A DNA stretch of 64,000 nt from Arthrobacter agilis (GCF_030816075.1 NZ_JAUSXO010000001.1:3100001-3164000), one strand, 5' to 3'. Numbered from the stretch's first letter, positions 7,307-15,972 are shown. Notes: generated from the letters alone by a model not told the origin. Numbers and translations are program-made.

Positions 7307-8869
7307 ATGCCCAACGACGACGCCGTGATCGAAGGCGGTTCCCTTCGTCTTGCACAGGAACGGGACCTCACCGCCCTGCTGGAAGCAATGGAGATCAGCG
7401 CGGACCTCCCCCGCGTGGTGGGTGAAGCCACCGAGATCCGCGGTATCGCCGAAGACCTCGGGCGACTCGATGTGGCCTTCTGGGCGGAGGTGACCGGCCT
7501 CGATGCGCTGGCCCGCACCGAGGGTGCCCCCGGGGCGCGGACGCGTGGGCAGGAGATCCTCGAGTGGGCGCGTGAACAGGGCGACGCGCGGCTGGCAAGC
7601 CGCTGCCATGCCCTGATCGCGATGATGGACCTCGTCGCCGGGCACTCGGGGTCCGGGGCCGAACAGGCGACGATCGCCGTCTCCCTGCTGGACGGCTCCG
7701 AGCTGCCCCGCCTTCGGGCGAAGTTGCTGACGCGCCAGGCCCTCGGCCTCCTGGGCGCGGGCCTCCTGCAGCACGGCTTCGACGTGTCCCGCAGGGCACT
7801 CACCCTCGCCGAGCAGCTGGACGATCATGTGCTCCTCGGCCAGTTGGCGTCCAACGCGTTCCACGCCGCACTCGACGAGGCCATGCCCGACGAAGCACGC
7901 TTCTGGATGCGACGGCTGGAGGCGGCGATCGCCGCCTCCCCCGACCTCGAGTCCGAGCTGGCCGACGTCCTCGCCCGCGGCCATCTGGCCGACACGCGCC
8001 CCTGGGACGCCCTCGATGTGCTCGAGCGGTCCGCGGACGACGACCCCGTGAACCTGCAGCCCGAGACGCGCGCCATCAGGATGCTCCTGCTGGCGCAGGC
8101 GCATCACGGGGTCGGCGATCTCCCCGCCGCGCGTTCTGCGCTCGACAGGGCGGAGCGCATCACCGCGCGTCACGCACTCGAGGAAGTCGCCTCCATGATC
8201 CTCGAGGAACGGGCTGCCATCGCGGCCTCCGGCGCGGACTTCCGCCTCGCCTACGAGCTGCACCGCCAGTTCCACCAGGCGGCGCGGAGCCGGTGGATCG
8301 AGGCCCGACGCTCCCAGGTGGATCATCTCTTCGCCGAGCAGAACGTCACCGAGGCCCTCGCGCGGGCCGAGCAGGCCGAAGCCGCCGTCGCGGTGGACCC
8401 CCTCACCAAGGTGCGCAACCGGCGCTGGGTGGAGGACTCGCTGCCCGACGTCGTCCTCACATGGCAGAGCAGCGAACCGTCGACGGGTTCACTGGCGCTC
8501 CTCGACCTCGACCACTTCAAGCAGGTCAACGACCGCTTCGGGCATCCGGCGGGCGACGACGTCCTGGTCGCCGTCGCCTCCTGCCTCGAGGCATGCCCCG
8601 GGGTGCGGCATGTGGCCCGGATCGGCGGCGAGGAGTTCCTCCTCGTGCTGCGCCAGCACGCCGATCAGGAACAGGTGGCGCAGCAGGTGCTGTCCGCCGT
8701 CCGAGGGCTCCGGTGGCCGCACATCCATTCCGGACTGCGCCTCACGGCGAGCCTCGGTTTCGCCGCATGCGTGCCGGGCTCGACGTCGGACACCCTCCTG
8801 CGCGAAGCCGACCGGAACCTCTACAGGGCCAAACGGGCAGGACGCGACCGCGCCGTCGGACTCTGGTAG
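7307..8869 (+). CDS. Diguanylate cyclase (GGDEF) with N-terminal TPR-like helical repeats
   Basis: The start at 7307 has AGGAG five bases upstream and gives 520 residues. Residues about 20-350 form helical, TPR-like repeats with many Ala/Leu pairs and a coiled stretch near 355-375. The C-terminal 160 residues are a GGDEF domain: LLDLDHFKQVNDRFGHPAGDDVL, then RIGGEEFLLVLR with the catalytic GGEEF at about 440-444. The key catalytic residues are present, so it should make cyclic di-GMP from two GTP in the cytoplasm. The RxxD inhibitory site expected just before GGEEF is not seen, so product inhibition may be absent. No transmembrane segment is visible. The helical domain is probably the sensory or partner-binding part. 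Confidence 0.9.
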   Translation: MPNDDAVIEGGSLRLAQERDLTALLEAMEISADLPRVVGEATEIRGIAEDLGRLDVAFWAEVTGLDALARTEGAPGARTRGQEILEWAREQGDARLASRCHALIAMMDLVAGHSGSGAEQATIAVSLLDGSELPRLRAKLLTRQALGLLGAGLLQHGFDVSRRALTLAEQLDDHVLLGQLASNAFHAALDEAMPDEARFWMRRLEAAIAASPDLESELADVLARGHLADTRPWDALDVLERSADDDPVNLQPETRAIRMLLLAQAHHGVGDLPAARSALDRAERITARHALEEVASMILEERAAIAASGADFRLAYELHRQFHQAARSRWIEARRSQVDHLFAEQNVTEALARAEQAEAAVAVDPLTKVRNRRWVEDSLPDVVLTWQSSEPSTGSLALLDLDHFKQVNDRFGHPAGDDVLVAVASCLEACPGVRHVARIGGEEFLLVLRQHADQEQVAQQVLSAVRGLRWPHIHSGLRLTASLGFAACVPGSTSDTLLREADRNLYRAKRAGRDRAVGLW

Positions 8870-8891
8870 CCCGTACACCCGGCGACCGGCG

Positions 8892-8925
8892 GCACCGTGC
8901 CACGCCTCCCGGCACGGCACGGTGC
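8892..8925. terminator. Bidirectional hairpin between convergent GGDEF and MerR genes
   Basis: GCACCGTGCC (8892-8901) and GGCACGGTGC (8916-8925) are perfect 10-bp arms with a 14-base loop. The hairpin sits 22 bp after the GGDEF stop and 8 bp before the MerR stop. It is well placed to end both transcripts. Confidence 0.65.
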
Positions 8926-8933
8926 TTCTCGGG

Positions 8934-9698
8934 TCAGTCCTGGCGCTCCAGCCACGCCCCGAGCGCTGCCTGCACGAGCTCGGCGCCCTGCCGGCCGCCG
9001 TAGTTCGCGGCGAAGCGCGGATCGCCGACGTACATCTCCCCCAGCCCTCGGATGTACTCGCGGGCCAGTGAGCCGTCCGCTCCGCGCGGAGTCCCGGGGA
9101 TGCCTGCGAGCCAGGCGATATGCCGGCCGGCGAGCGCCAGCGCCTCCTCACCCGTGGGCGCGATGTTCCTCGTCGCGGCGGCCGTCCAGTCGGCGTTGAG
9201 GTCCGCGACCTCCTTCCCGAAGGCGTCCTTTTCCTCCTGCGTCTTGCTGCGCCACCAGGAATCACCGTCGGCGTAGGCGTCACGGCCCCACCGCTCCTCG
9301 ACCTCCTCCCGGTAGCGCGTGTGGTCGAATCCGTTGAACATGTCTTCTGGCATGGGTTCTTCTCCCCGTTCGAGGGCCTCCACCGTGGTGAGGACCGCAG
9401 TGATCTGCCGGTCGAGCCGTTCCTGCTCGCCGCGGAGGACCTGGAGGTGGGCACGCAGGGCCGACGCCGGTGCTTCCGCGCGGGTGTCTGCCATGACCTC
9501 GCCGATAGCCGGCAACGGCAACCCCAGGGACCTCAGCAGCAGGATGCGCTGGAGGCGCACGAGCGCTGCCGAGTCGTAGTACCGGTAGCCGTTGGTACCC
9601 ACCCGGGATGGTGCGAGCAGGCCGATATCACCGTAGTGGCGCAGCGTCCGGCTCGTGGTGCCGGTCAGGCGGGCGACGGTGCTGATCGGATAGTCCAC
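8934..9698 (-). CDS. MerR family regulator with TipAS-like ligand domain
   Basis: A 254-residue protein. Residues 1-70 are the MerR winged helix (ISTVARLTGTTSRTLRHYGDIGLL, GYRYYDSAALVRLQRIL). Residues about 75-110 form the dimerisation coiled coil. The C-terminal 130 residues resemble the TipAS antibiotic-binding domain (ERWG, W-rich helices, YVGDPRFAANYGG near the end). TipA-type proteins are activators that trap thiopeptide or other multidrug ligands and over-produce themselves. The gene's own promoter has the 19-bp spacer and central palindrome expected for autoregulation by MerR proteins (9740-9770). The ligand is unknown. Confidence 0.9.
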   Translation of the reverse strand: MDYPISTVARLTGTTSRTLRHYGDIGLLAPSRVGTNGYRYYDSAALVRLQRILLLRSLGLPLPAIGEVMADTRAEAPASALRAHLQVLRGEQERLDRQITAVLTTVEALERGEEPMPEDMFNGFDHTRYREEVEERWGRDAYADGDSWWRSKTQEEKDAFGKEVADLNADWTAAATRNIAPTGEEALALAGRHIAWLAGIPGTPRGADGSLAREYIRGLGEMYVGDPRFAANYGGRQGAELVQAALGAWLERQD

Positions 9699-9739
9699 CT
9701 CTTCCTCCCTCTCCCGACGATCGGCGCCGGGAGACCTTC

Positions 9740-9770
9740 AGCCTATGAATTGACGTCGCGTCAAGGTCAA
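9740..9770 (-). promoter_or_regulatory. MerR-type autoregulated promoter
   Basis: On the minus strand, TTGACC (-35) and TAGGCT (-10) are separated by exactly 19 bp. The over-long spacer contains the perfect palindrome TTGACGCGACGTCAA (9750-9764). This is the classic geometry of promoters twisted into shape by MerR activators. It lies 42 bp before the MerR gene start. Confidence 0.75.
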
Positions 9771-9834
9771 GCGTCAGGACAGGGCGGTTTCGAGGGCGCG
9801 TCGAAGGGGCGGGGGGGGTCGGGCGGGGCAACGG

Positions 9835-10098
9835 TCAGCTGTACCAGAACCACTGCGGCGGACGCCACGACGGCGGGACCGCGTGGGCGTTGAAGGTGCC
9901 GCATTCGGAGCAGGTGTAGCTCGCGCTGGCCGGGAGGAGCCTGGTGGAGTGTCCGGCCTGGCGTGCAGGCACGAACTCTTCGAAGATCAGGTAGTCATCG
10001 GTGCGGCAGGTGGGGCAGAAAGGAATCTCACCCTTTTCGCCGAGGATGGAGGGGGATTCGCTCAGGCGTAGGCTACGCCCGTGATCAAGAGTTGTCAT
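9835..10098 (-). CDS. Small zinc-ribbon protein, function unknown
   Basis: An 87-residue protein with two CxxC knuckles, FCPTC near residue 27 and YTCSEC near residue 63. They should bind one zinc ion as a zinc ribbon. The C-terminus is Trp/Pro-rich (SWRPPQWFWYS). I prefer the ATG at 10098 because GGTGA lies five bases upstream; a GTG at 10107 would add three residues. It is divergent from the HTH gene at 10257. I do not recognise a specific family. Confidence 0.7.
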   Translation of the reverse strand: MTTLDHGRSLRLSESPSILGEKGEIPFCPTCRTDDYLIFEEFVPARQAGHSTRLLPASASYTCSECGTFNAHAVPPSWRPPQWFWYS

Positions 10099-10130
10099 GG
10101 GATTCACCGTTTCCGTCTTGCAACCGACAT

Positions 10131-10189
10131 TGGGTGCAAGTAGTAAGGGAACTTATACTCACAGGATAGCTCCGCAGTACTCATTGCGG
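10131..10189 (+). promoter_or_regulatory. Promoter and inverted repeat upstream of the HTH gene
   Basis: TTGGGT (about 10130-10135) and TATACT are spaced by 18 bp and make a plausible sigma-70-type promoter pointing at the HTH gene. Just downstream, CCGCA (10172-10176) and TGCGG (10185-10189) form an inverted repeat with an 8-bp centre. It could be an autoregulatory operator. Confidence 0.45.
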
Positions 10190-10256
10190 AAGGGTGGACA
10201 CCGCATCGCAGGTCGCCCGACTACTGGCGGAGTACTCCTGCTGGCACAATGGCCCC

Positions 10257-10691
10257 ATGACGGCCAGGGCCCCACGATCCGCAGCAGCACTTCCACCCGA
10301 GCAGGCGGGACCCCTACGCCGCGCGCTCACCGACAGCGCCGACGTGACGGTCTTCGTGGACGGCACGGCGCACCGGCTCCCGGACGAGGCGCAGGCCGCC
10401 GTCGTCGACCTCCTCGCGCGCCTGTCCGACGGCGACTCCGTGCAGGTGACCTCCGTGGCCGAACTGCTGACCACGTCCCAGGCGGCCGAGCTCGCCGGGA
10501 TCTCGCACAGCTATCTGCGCAAGCTCACGGACGCGGGCACCCTGCCGGTCGAGTACCGCGGATCGCACCGTCGCCTCCGGCGGTCCGACGTCGAGGAATG
10601 GCTCCGCGGGCAGCTGCGCCGCAGGGAACCCCTGTCCGCCCCCGCAGGCGACGAGGGAGTCCCCGGGACGGATTCGGGCGCGGCACGCTAG
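10257..10691 (+). CDS. Helix-turn-helix (excisionase/antitoxin-type) DNA-binding protein
   Basis: A 144-residue protein from the ATG at 10257. Residues about 65-120 contain the MerR-like/excisionase helix-turn-helix typical of the actinobacterial antitoxin-like HTH_17 group: LLTTSQAAELAGISHSYLRK, then a wing (GTLPVEYRGSHRRLRRSDVEEWL). The N-terminal 60 residues resemble the region that precedes this HTH in Phd-type or prevent-host-death-like proteins (VTVFVDGTAHRLPDEAQAAVVDLLARL). No PIN or other toxin gene follows; the next gene is convergent. It is therefore an orphan regulator or orphan antitoxin. An upstream in-frame GTG at 10194 is possible but poorly spaced from any ribosome-binding site. 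Confidence 0.8.
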   Translation: MTARAPRSAAALPPEQAGPLRRALTDSADVTVFVDGTAHRLPDEAQAAVVDLLARLSDGDSVQVTSVAELLTTSQAAELAGISHSYLRKLTDAGTLPVEYRGSHRRLRRSDVEEWLRGQLRRREPLSAPAGDEGVPGTDSGAAR

Positions 10692-10715
10692 AGCGCTGCC
10701 GGGCAGGGGCTCCAC

Positions 10716-11945
10716 CTAGGTGAGCTCGAACCGTGGACGGGCCCTCCACCGGCGGGCCTTGAGGGCGAGGTGCAGCTCCAGCCGCACCATCCCGGCGAGC
10801 GGGTCGACGCCGATCACGGACCGGATCCTCGTCAGCCGGTTGTAGACGCTGCTCCGGTGCAGGTGGAGCTGGGCGGCGACGTCCTGCACCGAGCCGTTCT
10901 TGTCATAGAGCAGTTCCAGGACCGGCAGCAGTTCGTCCACGTGGTCGGCCTCGCCCAGCTCGGCGAAGTGGACGCTGCCGTGCGCGGGAGCCTGCCATCC
11001 CACGGCCCCGAGGAACTGGTAGACGCCGATGTCCGCGTAGGAGGTCACGTCGCCGAGCTGCGGGTCCACCGCCGCCGCCTGTACGGTGTGCCGGGCCTGG
11101 TGGAACGCCTCGGCGAGATCGCGGGGGTCGGCGACGGGCCCACTCAGCCCGAGCACGATCCGGCCCGCCGGCCGCCCTGCCCGTTTGGCGGTCACGGTCC
11201 GGCACCGGTCGAGGACCTGCTGCAGCGCCGCCGGACCGATCCCGGCCGCGCACAGGAGCACCGAGAAGCCGGAGGCACCGGCGCTGAAGAGTACGGGTGC
11301 GACGCCGACCGTCGCCTGGAGCGCCAGGGTCCGCTGCAGGAGCGCCGCCTCGAGTGGATCGTCGCCGTCGGTGGGCGTGGCCGAGGCCGACGGTTCGTGC
11401 ACCACCGCCAGACGCCAGGGGCCGTTCCCGCCGAGCTCACGCCAGTCGCGCAACTCCTCGACCGCGGCCGCGACCCCGCGGCAGGCGGCGAGGAAGGTCG
11501 CTTCCCGCCGTGTCCGGCGCTCGGAGGACGCCGTGTCCGTCTCGAGGAGGAGTTCGGCGAGGCGGTCGATCATCGGGCGCACCGCGGGCAGCGCGGCAAG
11601 GATCCCGGAGGCGGGATCCTCACTGGACTGCTGCTGCACCCAGAGGTAGCCCACCCGGAAGCCCCGGACGAGCAGGGGCACGCAGACCCGCGCGAGCATC
11701 CCGAGGTCCTCGTTCGCGGGCACGGCGACGGCGCGCACCGCCTGGGCGATGCCGTGCAGGAGCTGCCATTCGCTGACGTCGGCGGGAACCCGCTTGCTCA
11801 GCAGGAAATTGACCCGCACGCGGTCCGCCGTGCCATGGTGGCTGCTGTAGGCGAGGAGGACGCCGTCCGGGTCCTCGAGGGAGAGATCGCGTCCGAGCGA
11901 CTGCGCGATCGACTCGACGACCTCGTCGATGGCCTGGTTCTGCAC
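10716..11945 (-). CDS. PucR family transcriptional regulator, AdeR-like activator of ald
   Basis: A 409-residue protein. The start is the GTG at 11945 preceded by GGTGGAAGG. The N-terminal 150 residues are a GAF-like sensor region and the middle a GGDEF-like degenerate domain. The C-terminal 55 residues are the PucR helix-turn-helix (VQDVAAQLHLHRSSVYNRLTRI, followed by LELHLALKA). It is divergent from alanine dehydrogenase with about 270 bp between. In Bacillus the PucR-family protein AdeR activates ald, so an equivalent alanine-responsive activator is the natural reading. Mycobacteria use an Lrp/AsnC protein (AldR) for this job, so the pairing is informative. The target assignment is inferred from adjacency. 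Confidence 0.85.
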   Translation of the reverse strand: MQNQAIDEVVESIAQSLGRDLSLEDPDGVLLAYSSHHGTADRVRVNFLLSKRVPADVSEWQLLHGIAQAVRAVAVPANEDLGMLARVCVPLLVRGFRVGYLWVQQQSSEDPASGILAALPAVRPMIDRLAELLLETDTASSERRTRREATFLAACRGVAAAVEELRDWRELGGNGPWRLAVVHEPSASATPTDGDDPLEAALLQRTLALQATVGVAPVLFSAGASGFSVLLCAAGIGPAALQQVLDRCRTVTAKRAGRPAGRIVLGLSGPVADPRDLAEAFHQARHTVQAAAVDPQLGDVTSYADIGVYQFLGAVGWQAPAHGSVHFAELGEADHVDELLPVLELLYDKNGSVQDVAAQLHLHRSSVYNRLTRIRSVIGVDPLAGMVRLELHLALKARRWRARPRFELT

Positions 11946-12211
11946 CCTTCCACCATAGGCGGGCCGATCACCGGGGACGACAATTGCCGCCCCGGGACTC
12001 GACATCTGTCGATGGCGACGCACGGCTACGCCTGCTAGTGCCCTGGGTCACAGTGGGCGCCGGGCCCGTCGTCCCGCGGACCGGCGGCAGGGGACAGCAC
12101 AGCGCCCGCCGTCGACCCCGCGAACCGTGGCGAAACCGGACGGCGGCATGGTCGAGGGGGTCCCTATGCTGGGATCATCCCCGTCCGCCCGATCGCACCC
12201 TGGAGAACCCA

Positions 12212-13324
12212 ATGATCATCGGCGTCCCCAAAGAAGTGAAGAACAACGAGTTCCGCGTCGCCATCACGGCCTCCGGCGTCCATGAGTTCCGGGCCCACGG
12301 GCACACCGTGCTCGTGGAGCGCGGGGCGGGCGTGGGCTCGAGCATCACGGACGCCGAGTACGAGGCCGCGGGCGCGGAGCTCGTCGACGCCGCGGACGAC
12401 GTGTGGGCACGCGCGGACATGGTCCTGAAGGTCAAGGAGCCGGTCGCCGCCGAGTACCACCGGTTCCGCAAGGGGCTCATCCTGTTCACCTACCTCCACC
12501 TCGCCGCGGAGCCCGAGCTGACGCGGGCGCTCCTCGAGGCCGGGGTCACCGCGATCGCCTACGAGACCGTGCAGGACGGGCGCTCCCTGCCCCTGCTCGC
12601 GCCGATGTCCGAGGTGGCCGGACGCCTCTCCGTCCAGGTCGGCGCACAGGTCATGACCGCTCCCGCCGGGGGCCCCGGCCTGCTGCTCGGCGGCGTCGCC
12701 GGCGTCCGCCCGGCGAAGGTCGTCGTCCTGGGAGCGGGCGTCGCAGGCACCAATGCGACGGCGATGGCCGTGGGCACCGGCGCCGAGGTGACCATCCTGG
12801 ACATCAACATCGCCCGCCTGCGCGAGATCGACGCCCTCTACTCCGGCCGCGTGAAGACCGTCGCGTCGAACTCGCTGGAGATCGAGAAGTCGGTGCTGGA
12901 GGCGGACCTCGTCATCGGGTCGGTGCTCATCCCCGGCGCCCGGGCCCCGAAGCTCGTGACGAACTCCCTCGTGGCCCGCATGAAGCCCGGCAGTGTCCTG
13001 GTGGACATCGCCGTGGACCAGGGCGGGTGCTTCGAGGACTCCCGCGTGACCACGCACGAGGACCCGACGTTCACCGTCCACGGCTCACTCTTCTACTGCG
13101 TGGGCAATATGCCGGGCGCCGTCCCGAACACCTCGACCTACGCGCTGACCAACGTGACGCTCCGCTACGCCGTCGCACTGGCGGACAGGGGCGTCAGGGC
13201 AGCCTTCGAGGCGGACCCGGCACTCGCCCGCGGACTGAATGTCGCCGCGGGCCAGGTGGCCCACCACTCGGTGTCGCAGGCGCACGGCCTCGAGCTGGCG
13301 GCGGACTGGGCGGCACTCGTCTAG
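12212..13324 (+). CDS. ald: Alanine dehydrogenase
   Basis: A 370-residue protein, the usual family length. It converts L-alanine and NAD+ to pyruvate, ammonium and NADH, and is commonly induced by alanine or oxygen limitation. Start MIIGVPKE at 12212 with GGAGA six bases upstream. The catalytic pair Lys75 (KVKEP) and His96 (YLHLA) is at the family positions. The Rossmann motif GAGVAGTNA and the DIAVDQGGCFEDS segment with the conserved Asp are also present, as is NMPGAVPNTSTYAL. A PucR-type regulator is divergent. Identification is firm. Confidence 0.97.
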   Translation: MIIGVPKEVKNNEFRVAITASGVHEFRAHGHTVLVERGAGVGSSITDAEYEAAGAELVDAADDVWARADMVLKVKEPVAAEYHRFRKGLILFTYLHLAAEPELTRALLEAGVTAIAYETVQDGRSLPLLAPMSEVAGRLSVQVGAQVMTAPAGGPGLLLGGVAGVRPAKVVVLGAGVAGTNATAMAVGTGAEVTILDINIARLREIDALYSGRVKTVASNSLEIEKSVLEADLVIGSVLIPGARAPKLVTNSLVARMKPGSVLVDIAVDQGGCFEDSRVTTHEDPTFTVHGSLFYCVGNMPGAVPNTSTYALTNVTLRYAVALADRGVRAAFEADPALARGLNVAAGQVAHHSVSQAHGLELAADWAALV

Positions 13325-13327
13325 TCG

Positions 13328-13375
13328 GCGCTCATCCGGTTTCGCACTCATCCGGTTCCGCACGCGTCCGGTTCG
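13328..13375. repeat. Three tandem 16-bp repeats after ald
   Basis: Units 13328-13343, 13344-13359 and 13360-13375 share the pattern GC-N-CTCATCCGGTTTC, with a few substitutions in the third. They fill most of the gap between the convergent ald and Gfo/Idh genes. I see no function; polymerase slippage is the simplest origin. Confidence 0.6.
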
Positions 13376-13389
13376 GCCGGGGCCCGGAT

Positions 13390-14457
13390 CTACTCGGAGC
13401 TGCTCCGGGCCGGGAAGGACGCGTGGACCTGCTCGATGATGCGCGTGACCGCGAGGGCGTCCTCCGCCTCCACCGGCGGAGGGCCCTCACCCCTGACAGC
13501 GGCGGCAAGACGGGCGTAGAAGAACGGATAGGCGCCCGGGCCGACCGGCAGCGGCTCGGCTCGGCCGGCGTGCGCCAGCTGCCCCCGACCGCCGCCTGCG
13601 CCGGGAGTGCCGACCGCGGCGGGAAGGTCGTCCGGGCGGACGCCCGCCGCCAGCAGATCCTCCTGCGGGTCGGAGCCCGTGATGGTCAGACCCGCGGCAG
13701 TGCCCGTGACGCGGAACCGGGGCCGGGCCAGGGGGACGAGCGTCCCGGCGTGGAGGTGGCTCCTGACGCCGCCCTCGTGATCGAGCACGAGGAACAGCGA
13801 GTCCTCCGCGGCGGCGCCCTCGCGCTCCGTTCCCAGCTCCGCGTAGACCGGGACAGCAGGACCGAAGAGCACCAGCGCCTGGTCGATGAGGTGCGGGCCG
13901 AGGTCGTACAGGACTCCCCCGCCCTCGTCCGCCGTCGCGTCCCGCTTCCACGGCTTCGTGACGGACGCCTTCCAGGACTCCATCGCCGACTCGAAGGCCC
14001 GTACACGGCCCAGGGCACCCGAGGAGACCAGCGACTGCACGGTCAGGAAATCGCCGTCCCAGCGCCGGTTGTGGAACGGGACGAGCAGCCGGCCCGCTGC
14101 CCGTGCCGCATCGGCGAGGCGCTCGCCGTCCGCGGCACGCACCACGAAGGGCTTGTCCACCACGACATGCAGTCCCCTGCCGATCGCCGCGGCAGCCAGG
14201 GGCGCGTGCGTCCTCGGAGGCGTGGAGATCACCGCAAGCCCCACCTCCGGCACGGCCCGCAGCGCCTCCTCCAGCGTCGCGGTGACGACGGCGCCCGGAT
14301 GGGCGGCGCGGGCCTCCGCCCGGCGGTCGGGGCTCCGCGTGACGATGGCGGCGAGTTCGAGGCCGGGTTCATGGGCGATCAGCGGGGCGTGGAAGACGCG
14401 GCCGCCGTGGCCGAATCCGACGAGCACGGTCGCCACCGTGCCCGGCGTCGGTCCCAT
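13390..14457 (-). CDS. Gfo/Idh/MocA family oxidoreductase
   Basis: A 355-residue NAD(P)-dependent oxidoreductase. The N-terminal Rossmann fold has VGFGHGGRVFHAPL as dinucleotide-binding loop, ISTPPRTH, and the family signature GLHVVVDKPF at about 104-113 with its Lys. The C-terminal alpha/beta domain contains GGGVLYDLGPHLIDQAL with the catalytic-type Asp/His. Such proteins oxidise or reduce sugars, inositols or other polyols. The closest character is the YvaA/oxidoreductase subgroup, but the substrate is open. It lies only 4 bp from the stop of the GAF-ANTAR gene on the same strand, so both are probably one operon. Confidence 0.88.
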   Translation of the reverse strand: MGPTPGTVATVLVGFGHGGRVFHAPLIAHEPGLELAAIVTRSPDRRAEARAAHPGAVVTATLEEALRAVPEVGLAVISTPPRTHAPLAAAAIGRGLHVVVDKPFVVRAADGERLADAARAAGRLLVPFHNRRWDGDFLTVQSLVSSGALGRVRAFESAMESWKASVTKPWKRDATADEGGGVLYDLGPHLIDQALVLFGPAVPVYAELGTEREGAAAEDSLFLVLDHEGGVRSHLHAGTLVPLARPRFRVTGTAAGLTITGSDPQEDLLAAGVRPDDLPAAVGTPGAGGGRGQLAHAGRAEPLPVGPGAYPFFYARLAAAVRGEGPPPVEAEDALAVTRIIEQVHASFPARSSSE

Positions 14458-14461
14458 ACCG

Positions 14462-15286
14462 TCAGGAAGGCTCGAAGTGGGCGCGCGGGATGGAGCCGTT
14501 GAACCCGGCGACCATTCCGGCGGCGAGCACGCGGACCTTGACGTTGCGGGCGTTGGACGCGCGGCGCAGCTTGTCGAAGGCCTCCTTCTGCGTACAGCGG
14601 TCCTGGCCCATGATGATGCCGACGGCGAGGTCGATCTCCGTGCGGGACTGCAGCACGGAGTGGAGGTCCTCCGCCGTCGCGGCCTGCTGGGCGACGCGCA
14701 CGGCCAGCTTCAGGGCCTGGGACGCCTGCAGCGCGAAGGCGCGCGCCACCCGCCGGTAGTCGTCGCTGAACACGGAGGCGTCCTCGGCGTACAGGTTGAG
14801 GGCGGCACGCGCCGACCCTTCGAGATCCAGCGGCAGGCAGAACATGGCGCCGACGCCGCGCGTGGCGACGTGCTCCATGAATCCGGACCATCGGCCCTCG
14901 GAGCGGACGTCCGGGATGAAGACCTCGTCGTGGACGCGCAGGGCATGCAGGCATGGACCGTCGTCGTGCTCGTACTGGACCTCGTCCATCGACCGGGCCT
15001 TCGCGTCGCTGCTGGCGACGGTCAGCTGCTCGTGCACCGAGCGCTGCAGGGTGACGCCGCAGTAGGTGTCACCGTCCCGGCCGAGCGTGGCCGCGGCGAA
15101 TTCGGCGAGCTCCTGGAGGAACGCCTGCACGTCGGGGTGGTCCACCAGGAGATCCTGGAGCCGGGCCGCGGCCTCCGAGGGCGGAAGGGCCTGGACCTCC
15201 TGCGCGACCATGTGCAGGTGGGGGCCGGGCACACTGCCGCCGACCGCCCCGAAGAACCCGGACATCTCTTCGGGTATCTCCTCCAT
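14462..15286 (-). CDS. GAF and ANTAR domain antitermination regulator
   Basis: A 274-residue cytoplasmic regulator. Residues about 55-205 are a GAF sensor domain (VTLQRSVHEQLTVASSD, DGPCLHALR, GVGAMFCLPLDLEG, ALNLYAE). The C-terminal 60 residues are an ANTAR RNA-binding domain (LQSRTEIDLAVGIIMGQDRCTQKEAFDKLRRASNARNVKVRVLA). ANTAR proteins bind paired RNA hairpins and prevent transcription termination. The ATG at 15286 is chosen over an in-frame GTG two codons upstream. The Gfo/Idh gene follows by 4 bp. RNA targets were not identified in the window. Confidence 0.9.
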   Translation of the reverse strand: MEEIPEEMSGFFGAVGGSVPGPHLHMVAQEVQALPPSEAAARLQDLLVDHPDVQAFLQELAEFAAATLGRDGDTYCGVTLQRSVHEQLTVASSDAKARSMDEVQYEHDDGPCLHALRVHDEVFIPDVRSEGRWSGFMEHVATRGVGAMFCLPLDLEGSARAALNLYAEDASVFSDDYRRVARAFALQASQALKLAVRVAQQAATAEDLHSVLQSRTEIDLAVGIIMGQDRCTQKEAFDKLRRASNARNVKVRVLAAGMVAGFNGSIPRAHFEPS

Positions 15287-15362
15287 GCCCACACCAGCCT
15301 CACGTCAGCACCGCGCGGGATGCCGGTGTTTTTTGCCAGTGTACAAGGGGGCTCGGACACTG

Positions 15363-15971
15363 CTATGCGCGGCCCCGCGCCGCCGCCAGGCCCACGACGA
15401 GGACGCGCCAGGAAGCGGCGAGACGGGCGTCGGACATGCCCCGGTGCTCCTGGAGATGGAGCAGGAGCCCGGCGTTCAGGAAGGCGGCCAGCTGGTAGGA
15501 CGCGAGCTCCGGGTCCTGGACCTCCAGTTCGCGCAGCAGCATGGCCAGGTGCAGCCGGATGAGCTGCTGCGTCGGATGTTCGGGGTCCGGTCCGCCCCGC
15601 TGCTCGGCGGCTCGCAGGATCTGCCCGTCGAGGAGCATCCTGCCGATACTCGCCTCCCCGAAGGCGATGAGCCGCTCCAGCGGAGCCGCTCCGGGACCGA
15701 GCGGGGGCGGCCCCGCCATGAACGCCTGCTGGAAGGAGCGCCCGGCCTCGTCGGCCAGGGCGTGCAGCAGGCCGGCGCGGCTGCCGAAGCGTCGGAAGAC
15801 CGTCCCCTTGCCGACCCCTGCGCGGCGCGCCACAGCATCGGTGGTCAACCTGTCCGGCCCGCAGGCGGCGACGATCTCGGCGGCGGCGTCGAGCAGGAGA
15901 CGCCTGTTGCGCGCCGCGTCCGTGCGCTCTCCGTCGTCGCCCGTGACCCGGAGCAATCCCTCGCCCTGCAT
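15363..15971 (-). CDS. TetR/AcrR family transcriptional regulator
   Basis: A 202-residue protein. The helix-turn-helix spans about residues 22-65 (LLLDAAAEIVAACGPDRLTTDAVARRAGVGKGTVFRRFGSRAGLL). The remainder is a helical sensor domain. It is divergent from an NADPH-dependent FMN reductase gene, and two palindromes lie between them (15973-15990 and 15998-16011). This arrangement is common for TetR proteins that sense electrophiles or quinones and control a flavin reductase, but the ligand is not evident here. Confidence 0.9.
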   Translation of the reverse strand: MQGEGLLRVTGDDGERTDAARNRRLLLDAAAEIVAACGPDRLTTDAVARRAGVGKGTVFRRFGSRAGLLHALADEAGRSFQQAFMAGPPPLGPGAAPLERLIAFGEASIGRMLLDGQILRAAEQRGGPDPEHPTQQLIRLHLAMLLRELEVQDPELASYQLAAFLNAGLLLHLQEHRGMSDARLAASWRVLVVGLAAARGRA

Positions 15972-15972
15972 G

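Noticed and set aside
6183-7355. Upstream extension of the DUF2256/DUF3253 frame
   Set aside because: The extension is Arg/Gly-rich shadow of DUF1206; the GTG overlapping the DUF1206 stop is the sensible start.
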